A stretch of 64,000 nucleotides of DNA from Phlebotomus papatasi. Its lineage: Eukaryota; Arthropoda; Insecta; Diptera; Psychodidae. The notes below the pieces were generated by a model. It saw only the letters and a program-made list of their open reading frames with translations, ran no database searches and had not been told where the DNA came from. This document shows positions 1 to 12,290 of this stretch, in pieces (the stretch's first letter is position 1; each line of letters begins with the position of its first letter). Made by a program: the position numbers and the translations under genes. The stretch spans positions 96,968,627 to 97,032,626 of the forward strand of contig NC_077223.1 of the NCBI RefSeq assembly GCF_024763615.1. Direction: 5' to 3'.

Positions 1-125
1 AGATTGCCCATTCAAGAGGTCATTGCAACTCAATATTGCACAACATTCGCACTTAATTCAAACATTCTTTTCGTATCGCACTGTTTCCAAAATCTTTCTA
101 CAAATTTTAATCTGACTGTGGCAAC

Positions 126-401
126 CAGGGGCCCTTCAAGCCTAACAAAAAGTGAAGCTATTTTTCAGTTTTCCTTGTAAAAATGTTGCAGATATTGCAC
201 CACGACTTAAATAAATTTGCTCGTAGTTCTTCTAATATTTCGGCGAACATTATGAGATATGTATTTTTAGATAGCTTTCAAAGCACAATTTTGAAATATA
301 TCAGACTGATAAGTCAATTCTCTTTAGGAAAAAACTTGTCAATAGTCTTCAGTGCCTCTATGCAAAAACGTATAGAAAAATGGAATGTTGAGAGGCCCCT
401 G
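126..401. mobile_element. hAT-like MITE, copy 1
   Basis: This is a 276-bp non-coding element with short terminal inverted repeats: it begins CAGGGGCCCTTC and ends GAGGCCCCTG. A second copy at 52810-53085 matches it along almost the whole length, which fixes both ends. The CAGGGG terminus and the 8-bp duplication at the second copy point to the hAT superfamily. This copy shows no clear flanking duplication. The small open frame inside (from 183) is not conserved in the other copy and is taken as chance. Confidence 0.6.
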
Positions 402-648
402 GTTAAAACAATATTTTTGTAACGTCGTCGTCCTGGACCATTATAAAATATATTAACAGCTATTTGATTTTTGTACACAAGTTCATCTAATCCATCTTTA
501 TAAATACATTAAGCAATTTTATAGAAGGGACAATATACTTAGATTGAAAATTGACTTCCAAACCGGAATCAATATTCAAGATGTCTGCCAAGATGCCTGC
601 TTAAGGAATTTTTAAGTGTTCAAAATGTTCTCAGGTATATTTCGTATC

Positions 649-920
649 GGAGGCAGCCACAAAATCCCGAACGGGCCAAAATCCCGAAAATCAAAATTCC
701 GAAATCCCAGATCCCGAATATTCAAAATCCTGAAACGGATGAATTTATATGGAGGATAATGTGTTGAATAATTTGCCAAGACACAGAAAATTTCGCTTTG
801 TCTCCAGCAAGCGCGGGTGCAATCGTGGGAGTAGCTATGGCACTTTTAAGAATTTGGGATTTTGGCTTTCGGGATTTTAGCGTTCAAGATTTCGGTTTTC
901 GGGATTTTGACCGGGACCCG
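649..920. mobile_element. CCCGAAAG foldback element, copy 1
   Basis: The left end is a short array of degenerate units of about 15 bp (CCAAAATCCCGAAAG-like). The right end is the same array inverted (TTTTGGCTTTCGGGA-like), finishing GACCGGGACCC. A unique core of about 120 bp between them (around 730-850) recurs in the copies at 24270, 29176 and 60249. Inverted arrays of short tandem repeats are the design of Foldback-type elements. No coding capacity is seen; open frames through the arrays only spell Arg-Asp-Phe-Gly repeats. Confidence 0.6.
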
Positions 921-1135
921 CAATAAAACTTCACAAATGGTTTATAGAGCTAAATTCGTATCACGTTAAGGTGCAATGTCATTTAAAAATAGGCGCGAAA
1001 ACCTTATTTCAAAAGCGCCCTATTTCAAAGGTTTCCCTCATTTTATCAAGATCAAGTATAAAAAATCCAAGCATACCCAATCTTTTTCAGGGATCCCCTA
1101 ATTGATTTCTAATATTATGTCCTGCATAGACTGAT

Positions 1136-1797
1136 GTCCTAAATAAACTTACGGCTTAAGCTAGATAGCTTAACCCTTTAACGACGAGACTCTTTTTGCG
1201 GACTGAAAATCAACAATAAAAATTAAGCTAGGAAACATAATCAATGATAAGTCTTACATCTAACCTTGGAAAGTCTAGCAGAGTCTGGATCCGTTTTTTT
1301 GCCTTTATGAACGATAGGGACAAAAATAGCCCAAAAATTTAAGTAATTTTTCTGACAATACCAATGAATAATATTTTTCGCTTTAATGAAAAATACTACG
1401 TATAAGTATTGTAGTTTTTATTGCCAAAAGGGTTTTGCTTAAAAAAAATTGGAAGTATAAAAAATAAGTAAAATCAAGTATGAATTTTAGAATTTAAAAA
1501 TTCTCCATTTTTGAGCTTAAATATTTACTGCATGGCAATGTATTAACTAGAGACTTCCCAAAAATATTCTAGATTCCTTCAACCTTCTCTTTTGTAATTA
1601 CGTACAAACATAAGAAAAAATAACTTTAGGTAGTCAGGAAAAAATATTTTCTTTATGGGACACCAGTGTTCCAATCGTCCTTAAAGGGTTAAGCTGATGA
1701 CCAGTTTAGTGGAAAACTGATAAGAATGCGCTCTAATCATAATTTTCACTATAATTGCGTCAAGCCGTCTCTTGGCTTAAGTCGTAGGTCTGTCTAT
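1136..1797. mobile_element. MITE split by a piggyBac-like MITE
   Basis: The left end (TAAACTTACGGCTTAAGC) and the right end (GGCTTAAGTCGTAGGTCTG) are imperfect inverted repeats. A related, uninterrupted element of about 135 bp is found at 43293-43427. Here the element is split near its left end by the TTAA-flanked insertion at 1174-1688, so it is the older of the two. Confidence 0.45.
1174..1688. mobile_element. piggyBac-like MITE, copy A
   Basis: The 515-bp element is bounded by TTAA on both sides (1170-1173 and 1689-1692), with inverted termini CCCTTTAACGACGA and TCGTCCTTAAAGGG. A TTAA target with termini starting CCC is the hallmark of the piggyBac superfamily. The interior is AT-rich and non-coding. 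Related copies lie at 14643-16070 (dimer), 19157-19668, 19935-20250 (partial) and 55679-56609. Confidence 0.72.
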
Positions 1798-2107
1798 CAC
1801 ATTACAAGCTGTCATCAAGTAAGTTTAGTGACTGAAATAGTTTGGACAAATTTCAGTAAAAGTCACCTACATCATTTTTCTCTAAATAACCTCAAATTTT
1901 CCCAAAGTGTATCATATTTTTTTAATCTTCAGTAAGCTGTATAAAAGATTTTTTTTTTAAATAATCCTACACGAAGTTTTCATTTGCAATGTCCCACAAT
2001 GTTTTGTTGAACAAAACTTTGAACACTAGCGAACAGTGTTTTCTGATGTGGTGAAAAAATGGGGAAAGTGGGCAACAAAGCGGAAAATGATATTTTTATA
2101 AGCTATA
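1798..2107. other. Spacer, nothing recognised
   Basis: AT-rich sequence between the nested MITEs and the large foldback element. I see no gene, RNA or repeat here. Confidence 0.4.
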
Positions 2108-2937
2108 GGGCTCATTCACATGATGAAAAAGTGCATAAGAAAAAATACATAAACCGAAATAGAGCAATCTGATTGGCTGAGGCTTATGCATTTTTGCATA
2201 GAAACTTTCCATAAAGATGATTTTATTTCTCAATTTAATTCCCAACTGTTCCCAATTTCAAATCAAATGCGCGCGCGACAAAAATCAGCTGTCAAAACAC
2301 TTGAGTGCGTACAGCGATTTTGTTTGTTTTCGTGCGTGAAAGTTCACGAAGGAGAAAAAAATATCGAATATGGGCCAGTGGAAACATTCTAAGTGTGCCC
2401 CCGTGTGTGATACCTGGGTGAAGAATGTGTGCAAAGCGTGGAAAGACAGTTTTGATTTGAGATGTGTTTTGAGTCATGAGATGACCGTCAGTGTTGTCCT
2501 GGATGTCCATTAAACATTCCGGAGGAATCAGGAGAAGCAGAAAAACTCACAGTAGAACCACACCAGCAACAGAAACGCGCTGATGTCCTCAAGGATTCTA
2601 CAATTCAAGCAGTGAAGTGTCCAGAGTAAGTCGTCAGGGAGCTTATGTGGTCTCAGCATCGCATCCGGGTGAAAAGATCTGTGCCGCTGAATCTTAGGAG
2701 GATCACTTCTCAATTGTGATAACAGGTAAGAAATTACGATCAGGTAATCGGGAAAGTTGAAAATATGGCACAATCTATATTTTGAGCTACCAAAAGATAA
2801 GGGGCTACTCAATCAGAAAAAATAGTGCCGATTTTCTGTAAAATTATTCATTTACATTAGAGAAGTTGTTTCTGAATTTAGGAGCAATACATGAATGAAT
2901 TTTGAGGGGTTTACAACTAATAAAAAATATCCAATAC

Positions 2938-2963
2938 ATAATAATAATAATAATAATAATAAT
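2938..2963. repeat. (AAT)n microsatellite
   Basis: About eight uninterrupted ATA/AAT units. It marks one edge of the insertion in the left foldback arm. Confidence 0.85.
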
Positions 2964-3502
2964 ATTTATTTCCAACATCATATCTCAAATGCGGCTGCCG
3001 ACCGACTTCACAACCGGTCTCCCCAAGTAAACGGCAGAAACCTTGGTTCACAGACCGTATATGCCGAAAAGTATTGTACAAAGCATGTTACATATTAATC
3101 AATACAATTCAATAAAATATTCAATAATTCAGTAATACTTTATGTAACAAAAAACACGTACAATCTCACTTATGGGAAGGCAGGGACAGGGCAAGCGAGA
3201 CAGATGGGCCAAAAGCAACGGCGGGGCCACATAAGTGGCTCGTATTGTCGTTGCTGAGTTCGGAAGAACAAAAAAGAAATTCCAATCACCAATTTTTGTT
3301 CTTATAAATCCAAGAATATTTTAATAGTAAAATAATATTAGTAGAACGTGTAGAAAATGAAGAAAAAAGGAGCGGTAAGAAAGAGACTGTGCAAAGAAGA
3401 AGGAGAAAAGGGAAAAGGGAAAAACTCAAGAAAAAAAAATCAAGAAAAAGGAGGGCGCGAGGAATTAAATAAAAAATAAGTTTTAAAAAATAAGAATTAA
3501 AT
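2941..3502 (-). mobile_element. Retroelement 3' fragment with (ATT)n tail
   Basis: The block interrupts the left arm of the foldback element; the right arm is continuous at the matching site (6600-6602), which gives the empty site. Read on the minus strand it ends in a run of ATT units at 2963-2941, as the 3' ends of several non-LTR retrotransposons and SINEs do. No reverse-transcriptase motif is visible, so the family is not assigned. Confidence 0.45.
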
Positions 3503-5179
3503 AAGAAATTAAGTTTTGAATAGAAATTAAATAAATTAATGAGTTGTCTCAAATAATATCTATTTATTAGACAAAAATGAATTCTTTAATGTCAGCATTT
3601 TCTTGAGGAATACTATTTTCTTACCCGATATTTGATCAGGTTTTCTCTTAATAAAACTCACTAAAATATTGCTTTTTTCTTTCTTTTTTTGCAGGATAGC
3701 AGACTCAGGAATACCCGCAATACCAATAAGAAAATCCAGTACCTGATTCTTGGAAACCTTATTTCAACACAACTTTCTTATTAGTGGTCAAAATTATTCA
3801 GAGTTAATTCATTTTACGCTAAAAAAACAAATATTTCTTGCTAGCTGTTGAGTTAAACTTATACGAGAACGGTAAATTTTTGAAAAAAAAAATTTTTTGG
3901 GGATTTTTTAAAAAAAATCGGTTTGTGAAGCATGTTGTGATCAGAACCACAACAAATCACAATTTAAGTACTAGTTTAACTCATCAGCTAACAGAAAATA
4001 TTTAGTTTTTGGACGACAGATGAATTAATTCTAACTTTGTCCATCACAAAATAAGTTTTTTTTCGAAAAGGTCTCCCAAAACAAATTTCTGAGACAGAAT
4101 TTGTTAATTTTTTTTAATAAAAAATTAAGAAAATGTAACTATTATTGTACTTTTATATTCTTGAAAGCTTGAATAAATACATTTTTTATTATATTGAAAA
4201 ATATGAGGGAAATATATGGTGTTTATTTTTAGTTTGAATGACCCACGGAACCACTTAATTGGAAGCTCTGTAAGACCCAGTGTACTAAATTACACTAAAA
4301 TAAATGAAATATCATTGTAAAATTTTATCCCTATAGATGCAATAAAGGCTGAATAAATGAAAAATAAAAAAGAGCGTCTTCAAAATAACAAAAGGGAGGG
4401 TGAAGAGTGGGGTGTCAATACAGTGAGTTCCAATTTTTATCTACAATTTTTAAAGAAGAACGCAAGTCGATATCTATTTTAGAACACTTTTCCATCGAAA
4501 TTATTTCAAAGAAATAGAAAAAATCACAGAAGTGAAAAAGTTGGTTTGCCAAGGGTGATTCTGTTTTATTCAAATTTATTGAAAGTAGTGATTAAAATTC
4601 TAATTCAAGTTCTCACAATAAAAAAATATTACGATTATCGTGTGTAAGCAGATTACAAAGATTTATTGTTAATAAATTGCCAACGATTATCATAACAAAT
4701 AAAGTTCAAAACATAGAAGTCTTGAATATTCCTAGTTGAATTTCCCAGAAGTTCCACTGCCATAGCATAAAATAAAAGAAGAAGAAGATTAGTTTAACCA
4801 ATAAATCATTGGTACGATAATCGTATTCTCCCATCAAAAATAGTCTGACGATTTCGTCACGATGTCGGCAGACTTAATCGGCGCGTCGGCAGACTTTATG
4901 CCGACAGTCAGCTGATTGTCTGATGATTTTTATATGGAAGGGGTCCCCGAAATTGTTCTAGAAATCTGCTGACATGTCGGCAGATTTTCTGAATGCCGAA
5001 TCCTACGATTATAAGCAGACACGACTTATGAAAATCTGCCGAGATTTTCAGAAGGCTGTCTGCACATATATTTCGCCCCCGAAATTAGTAGGAAAATACT
5101 TTATTTCAATTTAAGTATATTTATTATAAATAATATTATACATGTGAGTGTGCGTGTGTGATGTCCTAAATTTCTGTCC

Positions 5180-5538
5180 TGGGTTGTTGTCTATCCGGGA
5201 TGTTAGGGATTACGCTGCCTCCATGAATCTCGTGAAGTGGATTTCTGGAAGTTTTTACGCTCGGGAACGTCCCTTCACTCTTCTGGGCATTGATGATGAC
5301 TTTCTGGAAGTATACAAAAAAGTACAAATATAGTTGTAAATGGTGAAAATGGTGAAAAAATAAATTCACATGAGGAATATTAAAGATGGCGAGCTGTCAA
5401 AAAATGCACAAAGTATTTTTCCTTGCGAAATTGAGGCAGAAAAAACACTTCACAATAAAAACAGCTTTGTGAAACATATTGAGAAACTTTCAGTAACATA
5501 TTTAACTAGTTTACTCGAATGAAAATGGAAAACTTACC
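5180..5538 (-). other. Exon-like islands inside the foldback loop
   Basis: On the minus strand a GC-richer block at about 5640-5538, reminiscent of a 5' untranslated exon, ends in an excellent donor (AAG then GTAAGTTTT). Downstream on that strand, an acceptor-like ACTTCCAG precedes a GC-rich block at 5320-5180. The second block is open for about 45 codons on the minus strand but also open on the plus strand (5148-5333), and neither reading resembles a known protein. It may be a captured gene fragment or a non-coding transcript. Confidence 0.25.
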
Positions 5539-6334
5539 TTAAAAATTGGAAGAAAACACGGAGCACCACGAAAAACACCTTTTCAGCTCAAATGTCAAGA
5601 GCAACTAACGCGCTCTCGCGGTTTCCACTCGCACTTTGCTTTCCTGTTAACAGTTCATCGAGAAAACCCATTAAAGTGCGGCAAAAATAAATCGAAAAAT
5701 CGATGTGATGCCGATAAAATTTTCGATGAGGATCGATGAGTTGATGGGCTACTATCTCCACGGTACTCGTGGTAGCAATATTCAGCCAGTAAGTTGAAAG
5801 AGTTTGTCTTCTTGAAGTTTTAAACCATATTTTCGGTTGATATTATAATTATTATACAATGTTTATAACTATTATTAATTTCACTTGAACGGGGCAAGCT
5901 GGCAAGCATCTTCCAGATGGACCCCTAATAAAAAAATCACTTGAGCCGTAACCATAAACAAGTGCTGAATATTACAAATAACACTTTTTGCTTGGTTCGT
6001 TTTCAATTGAAAGCTGAATTTTGGAGTGATAATTATTGGAAATACAACTAATAGAATTTCACGTATAAAATTCAACTTATTTTTACTGTTCTGCTCTGCT
6101 ATACTTTTTTTTACCAACAGAGAAAAGATCGTTTTTTTTTAAGACTGGTATCTATTTTAATTTAGAAAATACACAAGAAAAAGACAACATTATGCAATAC
6201 GATTTTACTAAAAATTAAAATTTTATTTATTTCACTTTTTTTCCAAAGATTCACCGTTCAATCATGAGTTTAACTCATTAGCAAGCAGGAAATATTTGGT
6301 TTTTGACGTTAGATGACTTAACTATGACCATTAA

Positions 6335-7359
6335 GTAAGTTTTTCCAAAAATCAGGTATTGGATTTTCCTATGGGTATTGCGGGTATTCCTGAGTCTGCT
6401 ATCCTGCAAAAAGAGAGAGAAAGAAAAAAGTAATATTTTAGTGAGTTTTATTAAGAGAAAACCTGATCAAATATCGGATAAGAAAATAGTATTCCTCAAG
6501 AAAATGCTGACATTAAAGAATTCATTTTTGTCTAATAAATAGATATTATTTGATACAACTCATTAATTTATTTAATTTCTATTCAAAACTTAATTTCTTA
6601 TGTATTGGATATTTTTTATTAGTTGTAAACCCCTCAAAATTCATTCATGTATTGCTCCTAAATTCAGAAACAACTTCTCTAATGTAAATGAATAATTTTA
6701 CAGAAAATCGGCACTATTTTTTCTGATTGAGTAGCCCCTTATCTTTTGGTAGCTCAAAATATAGATTGTGCCATATTTTCAACTTTCCCGATTACCTGAT
6801 CGTAATTTCTTACCTGTTATCACAATTGAGAAGTGATCCTCCTAAGATTCAGCGGCACAGATCTTTTCACCCGGATGCGATGCTGAGACCACATAAGCTC
6901 CCTGACGACTTACTCTGGACACTTCACTGCTTGAATTGTAGAATCCTTGAGGACATCAGCGCGTTTCTGTTGCTGGTGTGGTTCTACTGTGAGTTTTTCT
7001 GCTTCTCCTGATTCCTCCGGAATGTTTAATGGACATCCAGGACAACACTGACGGTCATCTCATGACTCAAAACACATCTCAAATCAAAACTGTCTTTCCA
7101 CGCTTTGCACACATTCTTCACCCAGGTATCACACACGGGGGCACACTTAGAATGTTTCCACTGGCCCATATTCGATATTTTTTTCTCCTTCGTGAACTTT
7201 CACGCACGAAAACAAACAAAATCGCTGTACGCACTCAAGTGTTTTGACAGCTGATTTTTGTCGCGCGCGCATTTGATTTGAAATTGGGAACAGTTGGGAA
7301 TTAAATTGAGAATTTTAAAGTAAAATTTCTTATGCAACTTTTCATCATGTGAATCCAGC
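6335..7359 (-). repeat. Right arm of the foldback element
   Basis: Inverted copy of the left arm without the retroelement insertion. Two open frames (6727-7011 and 7029-7247) are identical in translation to minus-strand frames of the left arm. That shows how alike the arms are; it does not show that the frames are coding. Confidence 0.65.
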
Positions 7360-7363
7360 TATA

Positions 7364-9168
7364 ATGAAAAGTTAAGGGGTAATTACTTGAACATATGAAT
7401 AAGGATTACTTCTAAGTATCTCAATTTAATTCCAAATTTATATATTCCTCTCAATTATGCTTGGTTAATCTTTATGCAAATTCTGAGAATAAACTAAAAA
7501 CACAACAAATTTTAAATGAAGATCGTTGCTTTCATTAAATTGGCAAGAAATGATCCAACCATTTTGTGAAATCACGCAATGAAAAAAGCCCAAAAATCAA
7601 CTTTACCTACATTTTGCACTAGTTCTCAAGAAAATCTTTGGTACATTTCCCACGCAGAAAACTAATTTAAAAAAAAAAAACGTTATTTGTTCAAAGTTTC
7701 TCTTTCCTCCAATGTTTTTCTTTGTCACTTTTTCATAGTAAATAAAATGTTGACTGAAAATTCTCACGACACAAGATTCTTTTGGTAAATAATAAAATCA
7801 AAGAAAATAGATCAATAAAATTGACTTTCTATCTGTGTCACAAACTTTTCGATGTAGGTCAGCGCCAAAGGATTCAAAAAATATTCTTCTATATACTCTG
7901 TCTTTTGGTTCTAGAAGAAGTCTGACCCAGTCTTCGGAGATGGTGAGTCAAGCAAAAGATGAGAGAAACGATACATTCAAAAGATGTTTTTGTCCAGAAC
8001 GACTAAAGAAAGTGACAAATACGTGTTTTTCCGTTTAAGAAATGGAAAACACAATGAAGAAAAAAAATAAGGGATGAAGCCAAAAAGGCGGAGGTATTTA
8101 TAGAAAGTGTATGAGCACAAAATTGGTTTCATTTGTCCGAAGAAATTTGATCATAATTCAATACAGTCCTGTATACATGTTGATGTTCCAACGCATCCCC
8201 CTGGAATATTTCTTTCACCCACACAAGCCTTGTCAGTGACCTACAAGAGGTTCATCTTCTAGCAATTTATATTGCTTTGTGAAAACCTCTATTAAAACAG
8301 ATTTTTTTCCACCAGCATTCCAGACCGCCTTGTGCAGAGGATGGTGCAAGAAGAAGCAGTATCATGCGGCAACATTTGCAGTGCAAAATGACTCCCATGT
8401 GAGATACCATGGAGCTTATGATGTATTTGGCCAGGAAAGAGGGCCAATGCAAATTTTCCTCAATATGAGGAATTCCCAAGAGCGTACTCTGATAATGTAC
8501 CACACATGAATCAGTCTACTCCACAAATCTCCCTTGGCTATGCACCCTATGCACACAACTCTGTTATTTTGTACCACAAAATATTTCCAAAAATCTCCAA
8601 GTCAGAGAATTTTCCACTAGCATCTAATGAACACACGGACCAATGTCAAATATTTAATGTATTCTACTCAAAATATTTGAATGAAACTTCCACATAATTC
8701 AGAAGCTTTAGAGTTTGATGAATTATATAATGTCTATTAAGACTGCAGGCAATGGATTTGGTATTCAGAAGGAATTCTTGGATTAAATTTAGATTAATAA
8801 AGCTTAAATGGTGATTGCACATGACCTCCGAAGTAAGAGCATATTGGGAAGCATGATTGTCAATCTGCCTTATCGTTTCATGAATCTTCCAATAAGACAA
8901 TTGATGTGATTAACTATATCTCAATCTGATATATAACTTGTGATAACCCAATCCTTTTTTCGAATTCATCCACAAATATAATTTTGGGTACTACGTACAT
9001 ATACAATTTTAATAATTAATTATTTAATTTATCAATAAAAAATCCTGTGCTTACCCAAAAAAGATATTCAACGATTGCGTTAATATAACTCAGAGAAAAA
9101 GTAATAAAACTCAGTCGAATCGATGTAAAATCGATTCTTTTTCGTAGTTAGATCCTTAGTTCAAAGTA
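7364..9168. other. Single-copy-looking DNA, no gene
   Basis: No inverted termini, retroelement motifs or spliced reading frame were found. The block 8267-8509 is open on both strands for about 77 codons, with no recognisable protein on either. It could be intron or intergenic DNA. Confidence 0.4.
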
Positions 9169-9602
9169 GGGTAAAGTGATACAAGTTGTACATAGTGTTA
9201 AAAGTTGGACAATTCGCCGGTACAAGTTGGACAGGGATTTTTTCTTTATAATTACAGTACTATTCTTTTTTTAAGCACAAGGAATCAAATTATAAAACTA
9301 AAGCATTAAAAATAGACAAATAAAAATGAAGTATATGCTCCCGTTAAATGAAATTCTATTATAAGTTTTCCAACTGCAAATCCAAAATAATTATGAGTTA
9401 TTCGATTTATCTGCAATTTCATCTCAAGTCTGTATTCAGGTATTCACAGTGAAACTCCTCTATGTGTTTTTAATCAAAATTAATTACTTGATTTTTTTAC
9501 ATTTCTATTTAAAATAATTTTGAGTATTTAAGTATACTAAATTTATCAAGAAAAAAAGCCCTGTCCAACTTGTACCATGGTCCAACTTGTACCACTTTAC
9601 TC
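9169..9602. mobile_element. MITE with GGGTAAAGTG ends
   Basis: Inverted termini: GGGTAAAGTGATACAAGTTG at the left and CAACTTGTACCACTTTAC at the right. Subterminal copies of CAAGTTGGACAGGG occur inverted near each end. The interior is AT-rich and non-coding. Confidence 0.65.
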
Positions 9603-10011
9603 TCATTTTTACTCTTTCGTCTTGAAATTTACATGAAATAGTTAATATTAGTAATTTTTGTTGGTAAAAATGTTTTTTTTTCGTGAAAAATAGAAAAATA
9701 AAAAAAATCTATTTTGTTTACTATTTTTTAATTTATATATTCAATTTAAAAATTTTTTCTCGGACTTGAGGATCACTTATTGCCAGACGCTTGTGTATGA
9801 TACGTTATGAAGTATGCGTCTTTAATAAATACCTTTATGCTAAGCTTTGTTTGATATTCCATATTAGATATGAAAAGCATCTCGGCTGAAATTTATTTTT
9901 AAATTGAAAACATTTAAGCATATACTTCAGTCAAGATGAAATAATTATGACAATTGCTGATCTAAGCGACAATGTAGAGTTATTTTTGATGCTTACTGGA
10001 ACACAACAAAT

Positions 10012-11687
10012 TTAGAGGAAGGCTTTGCAGCTTCGTAATGTTGCAGCTTCGTAAAAGTCGATTTTTTTCCAAGTTACTAAATGAATTTCATCCATGGATA
10101 TATAATCTAAAAGCTAGTCCAACATCTCACATTTTCTGACAAACTTGGAAGCCTAGGCCTTTTTCCGTGGATTCAAAAGGAAAAAATAAAAAAGCGCCTA
10201 AAATCGTAATCCTGATGTGTAATATTTTATGCATTTTTGAACACTGCAAATGCCTTTTCGAAAAAGCAACTATTCCAAGTTATAGAGGGTTTATTAGGGT
10301 TAATATTTACCGTGAAAACCTTTTGTTTGAAGGGGGTCGTTTTTGTGGGTGGAAGAAAATTCATAAAAATTACCACCCTTGCAGCTCAGGAAAATTGAAT
10401 TTTGTAGCTTCGTGAAAACATCTGTCAAAATTATTAACCACCGAATTTGAGGATTCCTCACTGTTTTGGGTCCACGGAATAAATTCACAAGAAAATTGGG
10501 ATATTAAACAATTTTTCACTAAAATCTCGAAGGAAAACACGCACTTCCCCGTCAAAATGAGACTTCATCAGATGTTTTTATTTAACTTTTGCCAAATCAA
10601 ACATTAAGCCTGAATCTGCTTATGGTAGGTGTGATTCTTTTATTGTCCATGTACTTCCTGAAGTACCAAGCCGTTTGCTGTGCAGAAAAGAAAGAAAATA
10701 ATTCGCTCCTAAACAATTTCAAATAACTGATGAACCAAAAAATAGACAAAATCTTGACTAAAATCCAAAGAAAATCTAACCAAGAACCACTGAAGAAGAC
10801 ACGATACGTGTCGAAAGCTTTGGTAAATCGTGTGTTTAATTTTTGGACTACACTCAACATACCGACGCTCACCGGAAGGACATTCTGTCCTAAAGCAATA
10901 AGATGTTCAAAAAATGTTCTGTAAGACAGATTCGAGACGTTAGAGAAAAAACAAGGATTACAATAGGTGTGATTACTACTTTCTGATTTGTGCAGTGATG
11001 AAACTAGACTGCTTATGGTAGATGTGATTCTTTAATTGCCATTTCGACGCGTTTTGAGTATTTTTCTTTCAATTTTCCTTGTTTTAAAGTGAAACTTCTC
11101 ACATTTCACTTTAAATTGGTGGCTGGTCATTTTTGAAATCAGTTACGTCCGAAATATGTCTTGTAAGACCAATTGCAGGTGTTAGAGAAATCCGAGGATT
11201 AAATTAGGTGTGATTATGAGAGAATCATACCTAACAAATCACTTAATTGACTGTCAGAATGCAGGGATAAATGGTTTTCCGAGTGTCAAAAAAACATGTG
11301 TTAGAAAAATAGCTTAAAATTGATTTTTAATGCGTGATACCTCCTACAAATGGTGAAAACGAGTAGATGAAAGTTCCACCTAAGGAGTGATGCCCAAATT
11401 TTTCTGTCCGGTGTAATTTTTCCAGGGAAAATAAGGCCTACAGAGGTGGTAAAAAGTGGTACGAAGCTGAGTTAACCATTATTCGTAAAATGTATCGCTA
11501 CATTTACATTTTCCTTCAAAATCCAAGGACTTCCATTAATTTTGTGAGGCAGAATTTATGAACCCAATAAGTAAGAGGTTTTTTTTTCATATAGTGATAT
11601 AATTGATTCGGTGTGTGTGACATTCAGTAAAAAATCTTAAATCTTGGACTCCTTTTTTTAGTACGAAGCTTCAAAACCTTCCCTTAA
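10012..11687. mobile_element. 1.7-kb TIR element, non-autonomous
   Basis: The left end (GAGGAAGGCTTTGCAGCTTCG) and the right end (TACGAAGCTTCAAAACCTTCC) are inverted copies. Inside, a motif around GCTTATGGTAGGTGTGATTC recurs at 10618 and 11012, and a second motif near GTTAGAGAAA...GGATTA recurs at 10939 and 11183, so the interior is partly tandem. A hammerhead-like motif lies at 10790-10816. No transposase is encoded. The stretch 10070-10310 recurs, diverged and inverted, near 23085-23345. Confidence 0.5.
10790..10816 (+). ncRNA. Hammerhead-like motif
   Basis: The sequence reads CTGAAGA, then a self-complementary stem (GACACG ATA CGTGTC), then GAAA. That is the order CUGANGA - stem II - GAAA of the hammerhead ribozyme core. 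The same arrangement occurs at 15043-15069 and, inverted, at 14949-14975. A clear stem III with an NUH cleavage site could not be placed, so activity is uncertain. Confidence 0.3.
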
Positions 11688-11936
11688 ATCAATTTATTTT
11701 CAAAAATTTTTAACACAGAAGTAATATTTATGAATTAAGTTTTATTTATTAATTACTGCTTGGTGATTGATTGATTTATGGACGACCGACGTCGCAAAGA
11801 GTCATAAAGTGGCTACATATCTCAAACCGATTGGCCCCTATTGTATTTTTTTAAATAAATCTCTTGTATTTTTTTAAAAATAAATCTCTTTGATTGGAGA
11901 TAGAAAATTATTTGTGACTAAAACTATTACTTCTTA

Positions 11937-12155
11937 GGGGAAAGTGCTCTCCCTTCGAACGTTCATGCCTTCGAATAATGTTAATTTCTTTTGTTTTTCG
12001 TAAGAGATTTACACTAAATTATCATGGAATTATCAACATTTGATGATAAGCTAACTAATAGTTAATAGAAATATGTAAGTAAGTCTCTTAGGAAAACTAA
12101 AAGAAAATTCATATTATTCGAAGACATGAACGTTCGAAGGGAGAGTACTCTCCCC
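11937..12155. mobile_element. TA-flanked MITE, AGGGGAAAGTGCTC ends
   Basis: About 219 bp. Inverted termini run GGGGAAAGTGCTCTCCCTTC at the left and GAAGGGAGAGTACTCTCCCC at the right, extended by a shared GAACGTTCATG, with TA on both sides. Non-coding. Confidence 0.75.
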
Positions 12156-12157
12156 TA

Positions 12158-12290
12158 CTTACTTACTTGGGTGGTTGCAATGTCCATTTAAGGGAGCGGG
12201 CCTCTCGCATTAACTTCTTCAAGTCCTGACGACCATCCGTCAACTCGCTCTAGAAACGTAACATAGGTCGCTTTCGAAAAGTTCGTCCTA
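12158..12290 (-). mobile_element. Non-LTR retrotransposon 3' tail
   Basis: Read on the minus strand, this GC-richer piece ends in AAGTAAGTAAGT, a simple-repeat tail. A related sequence (AAGGAACCGGCCTTCTCACAC against AAGGGAGCGGGCCTCTCGC) occurs near 30740. It is a short, dead fragment inserted beside the MITE at 11937. Confidence 0.4.

Larger units (their letters stand above)
2108..3760 (+). repeat. Left arm, with exon-like splice signals
   Basis: On the plus strand this arm resembles a 5' exon. A GC-rich block near 2290-2725 ends in a strong donor (ACAG then GTAAGAAA at 2725), and a pyrimidine-rich tract ends in a strong acceptor (TTTTTTTGCAG at about 3694). Frames across the junction are quickly closed by stops, so any transcript would be non-coding or a gene relic. 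The same signals occur inverted in the right arm, so the two putative transcripts would converge. Confidence 0.4.
2108..7359. mobile_element. 5.25-kb foldback element with ~1-kb arms
   Basis: The segment 2108-3760 and the segment 6335-7359 are inverted copies of each other, near-identical over long stretches such as 2292-2960 against 6570-7250. Both outer ends start next to a TATA tetranucleotide with GATTCACATGATGAAAA-like termini, consistent with a TIR transposon that targets TA or TATA. The left arm has an extra insertion (2941-3502) that the right arm lacks; a smaller indel lies near 2140-2220. The loop of about 2.6 kb holds no recognisable transposase. The near-identity of the arms implies recent formation or gene conversion. 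It could alternatively be a segmental inverted duplication. Confidence 0.6.

Noticed and set aside
2528..2812. 94-codon minus-strand frame with an identical twin at 6727-7011
   Set aside because: The identity comes from the inverted-repeat arms. The translation resembles no protein, and exon-like signals in the block run on the other strand.
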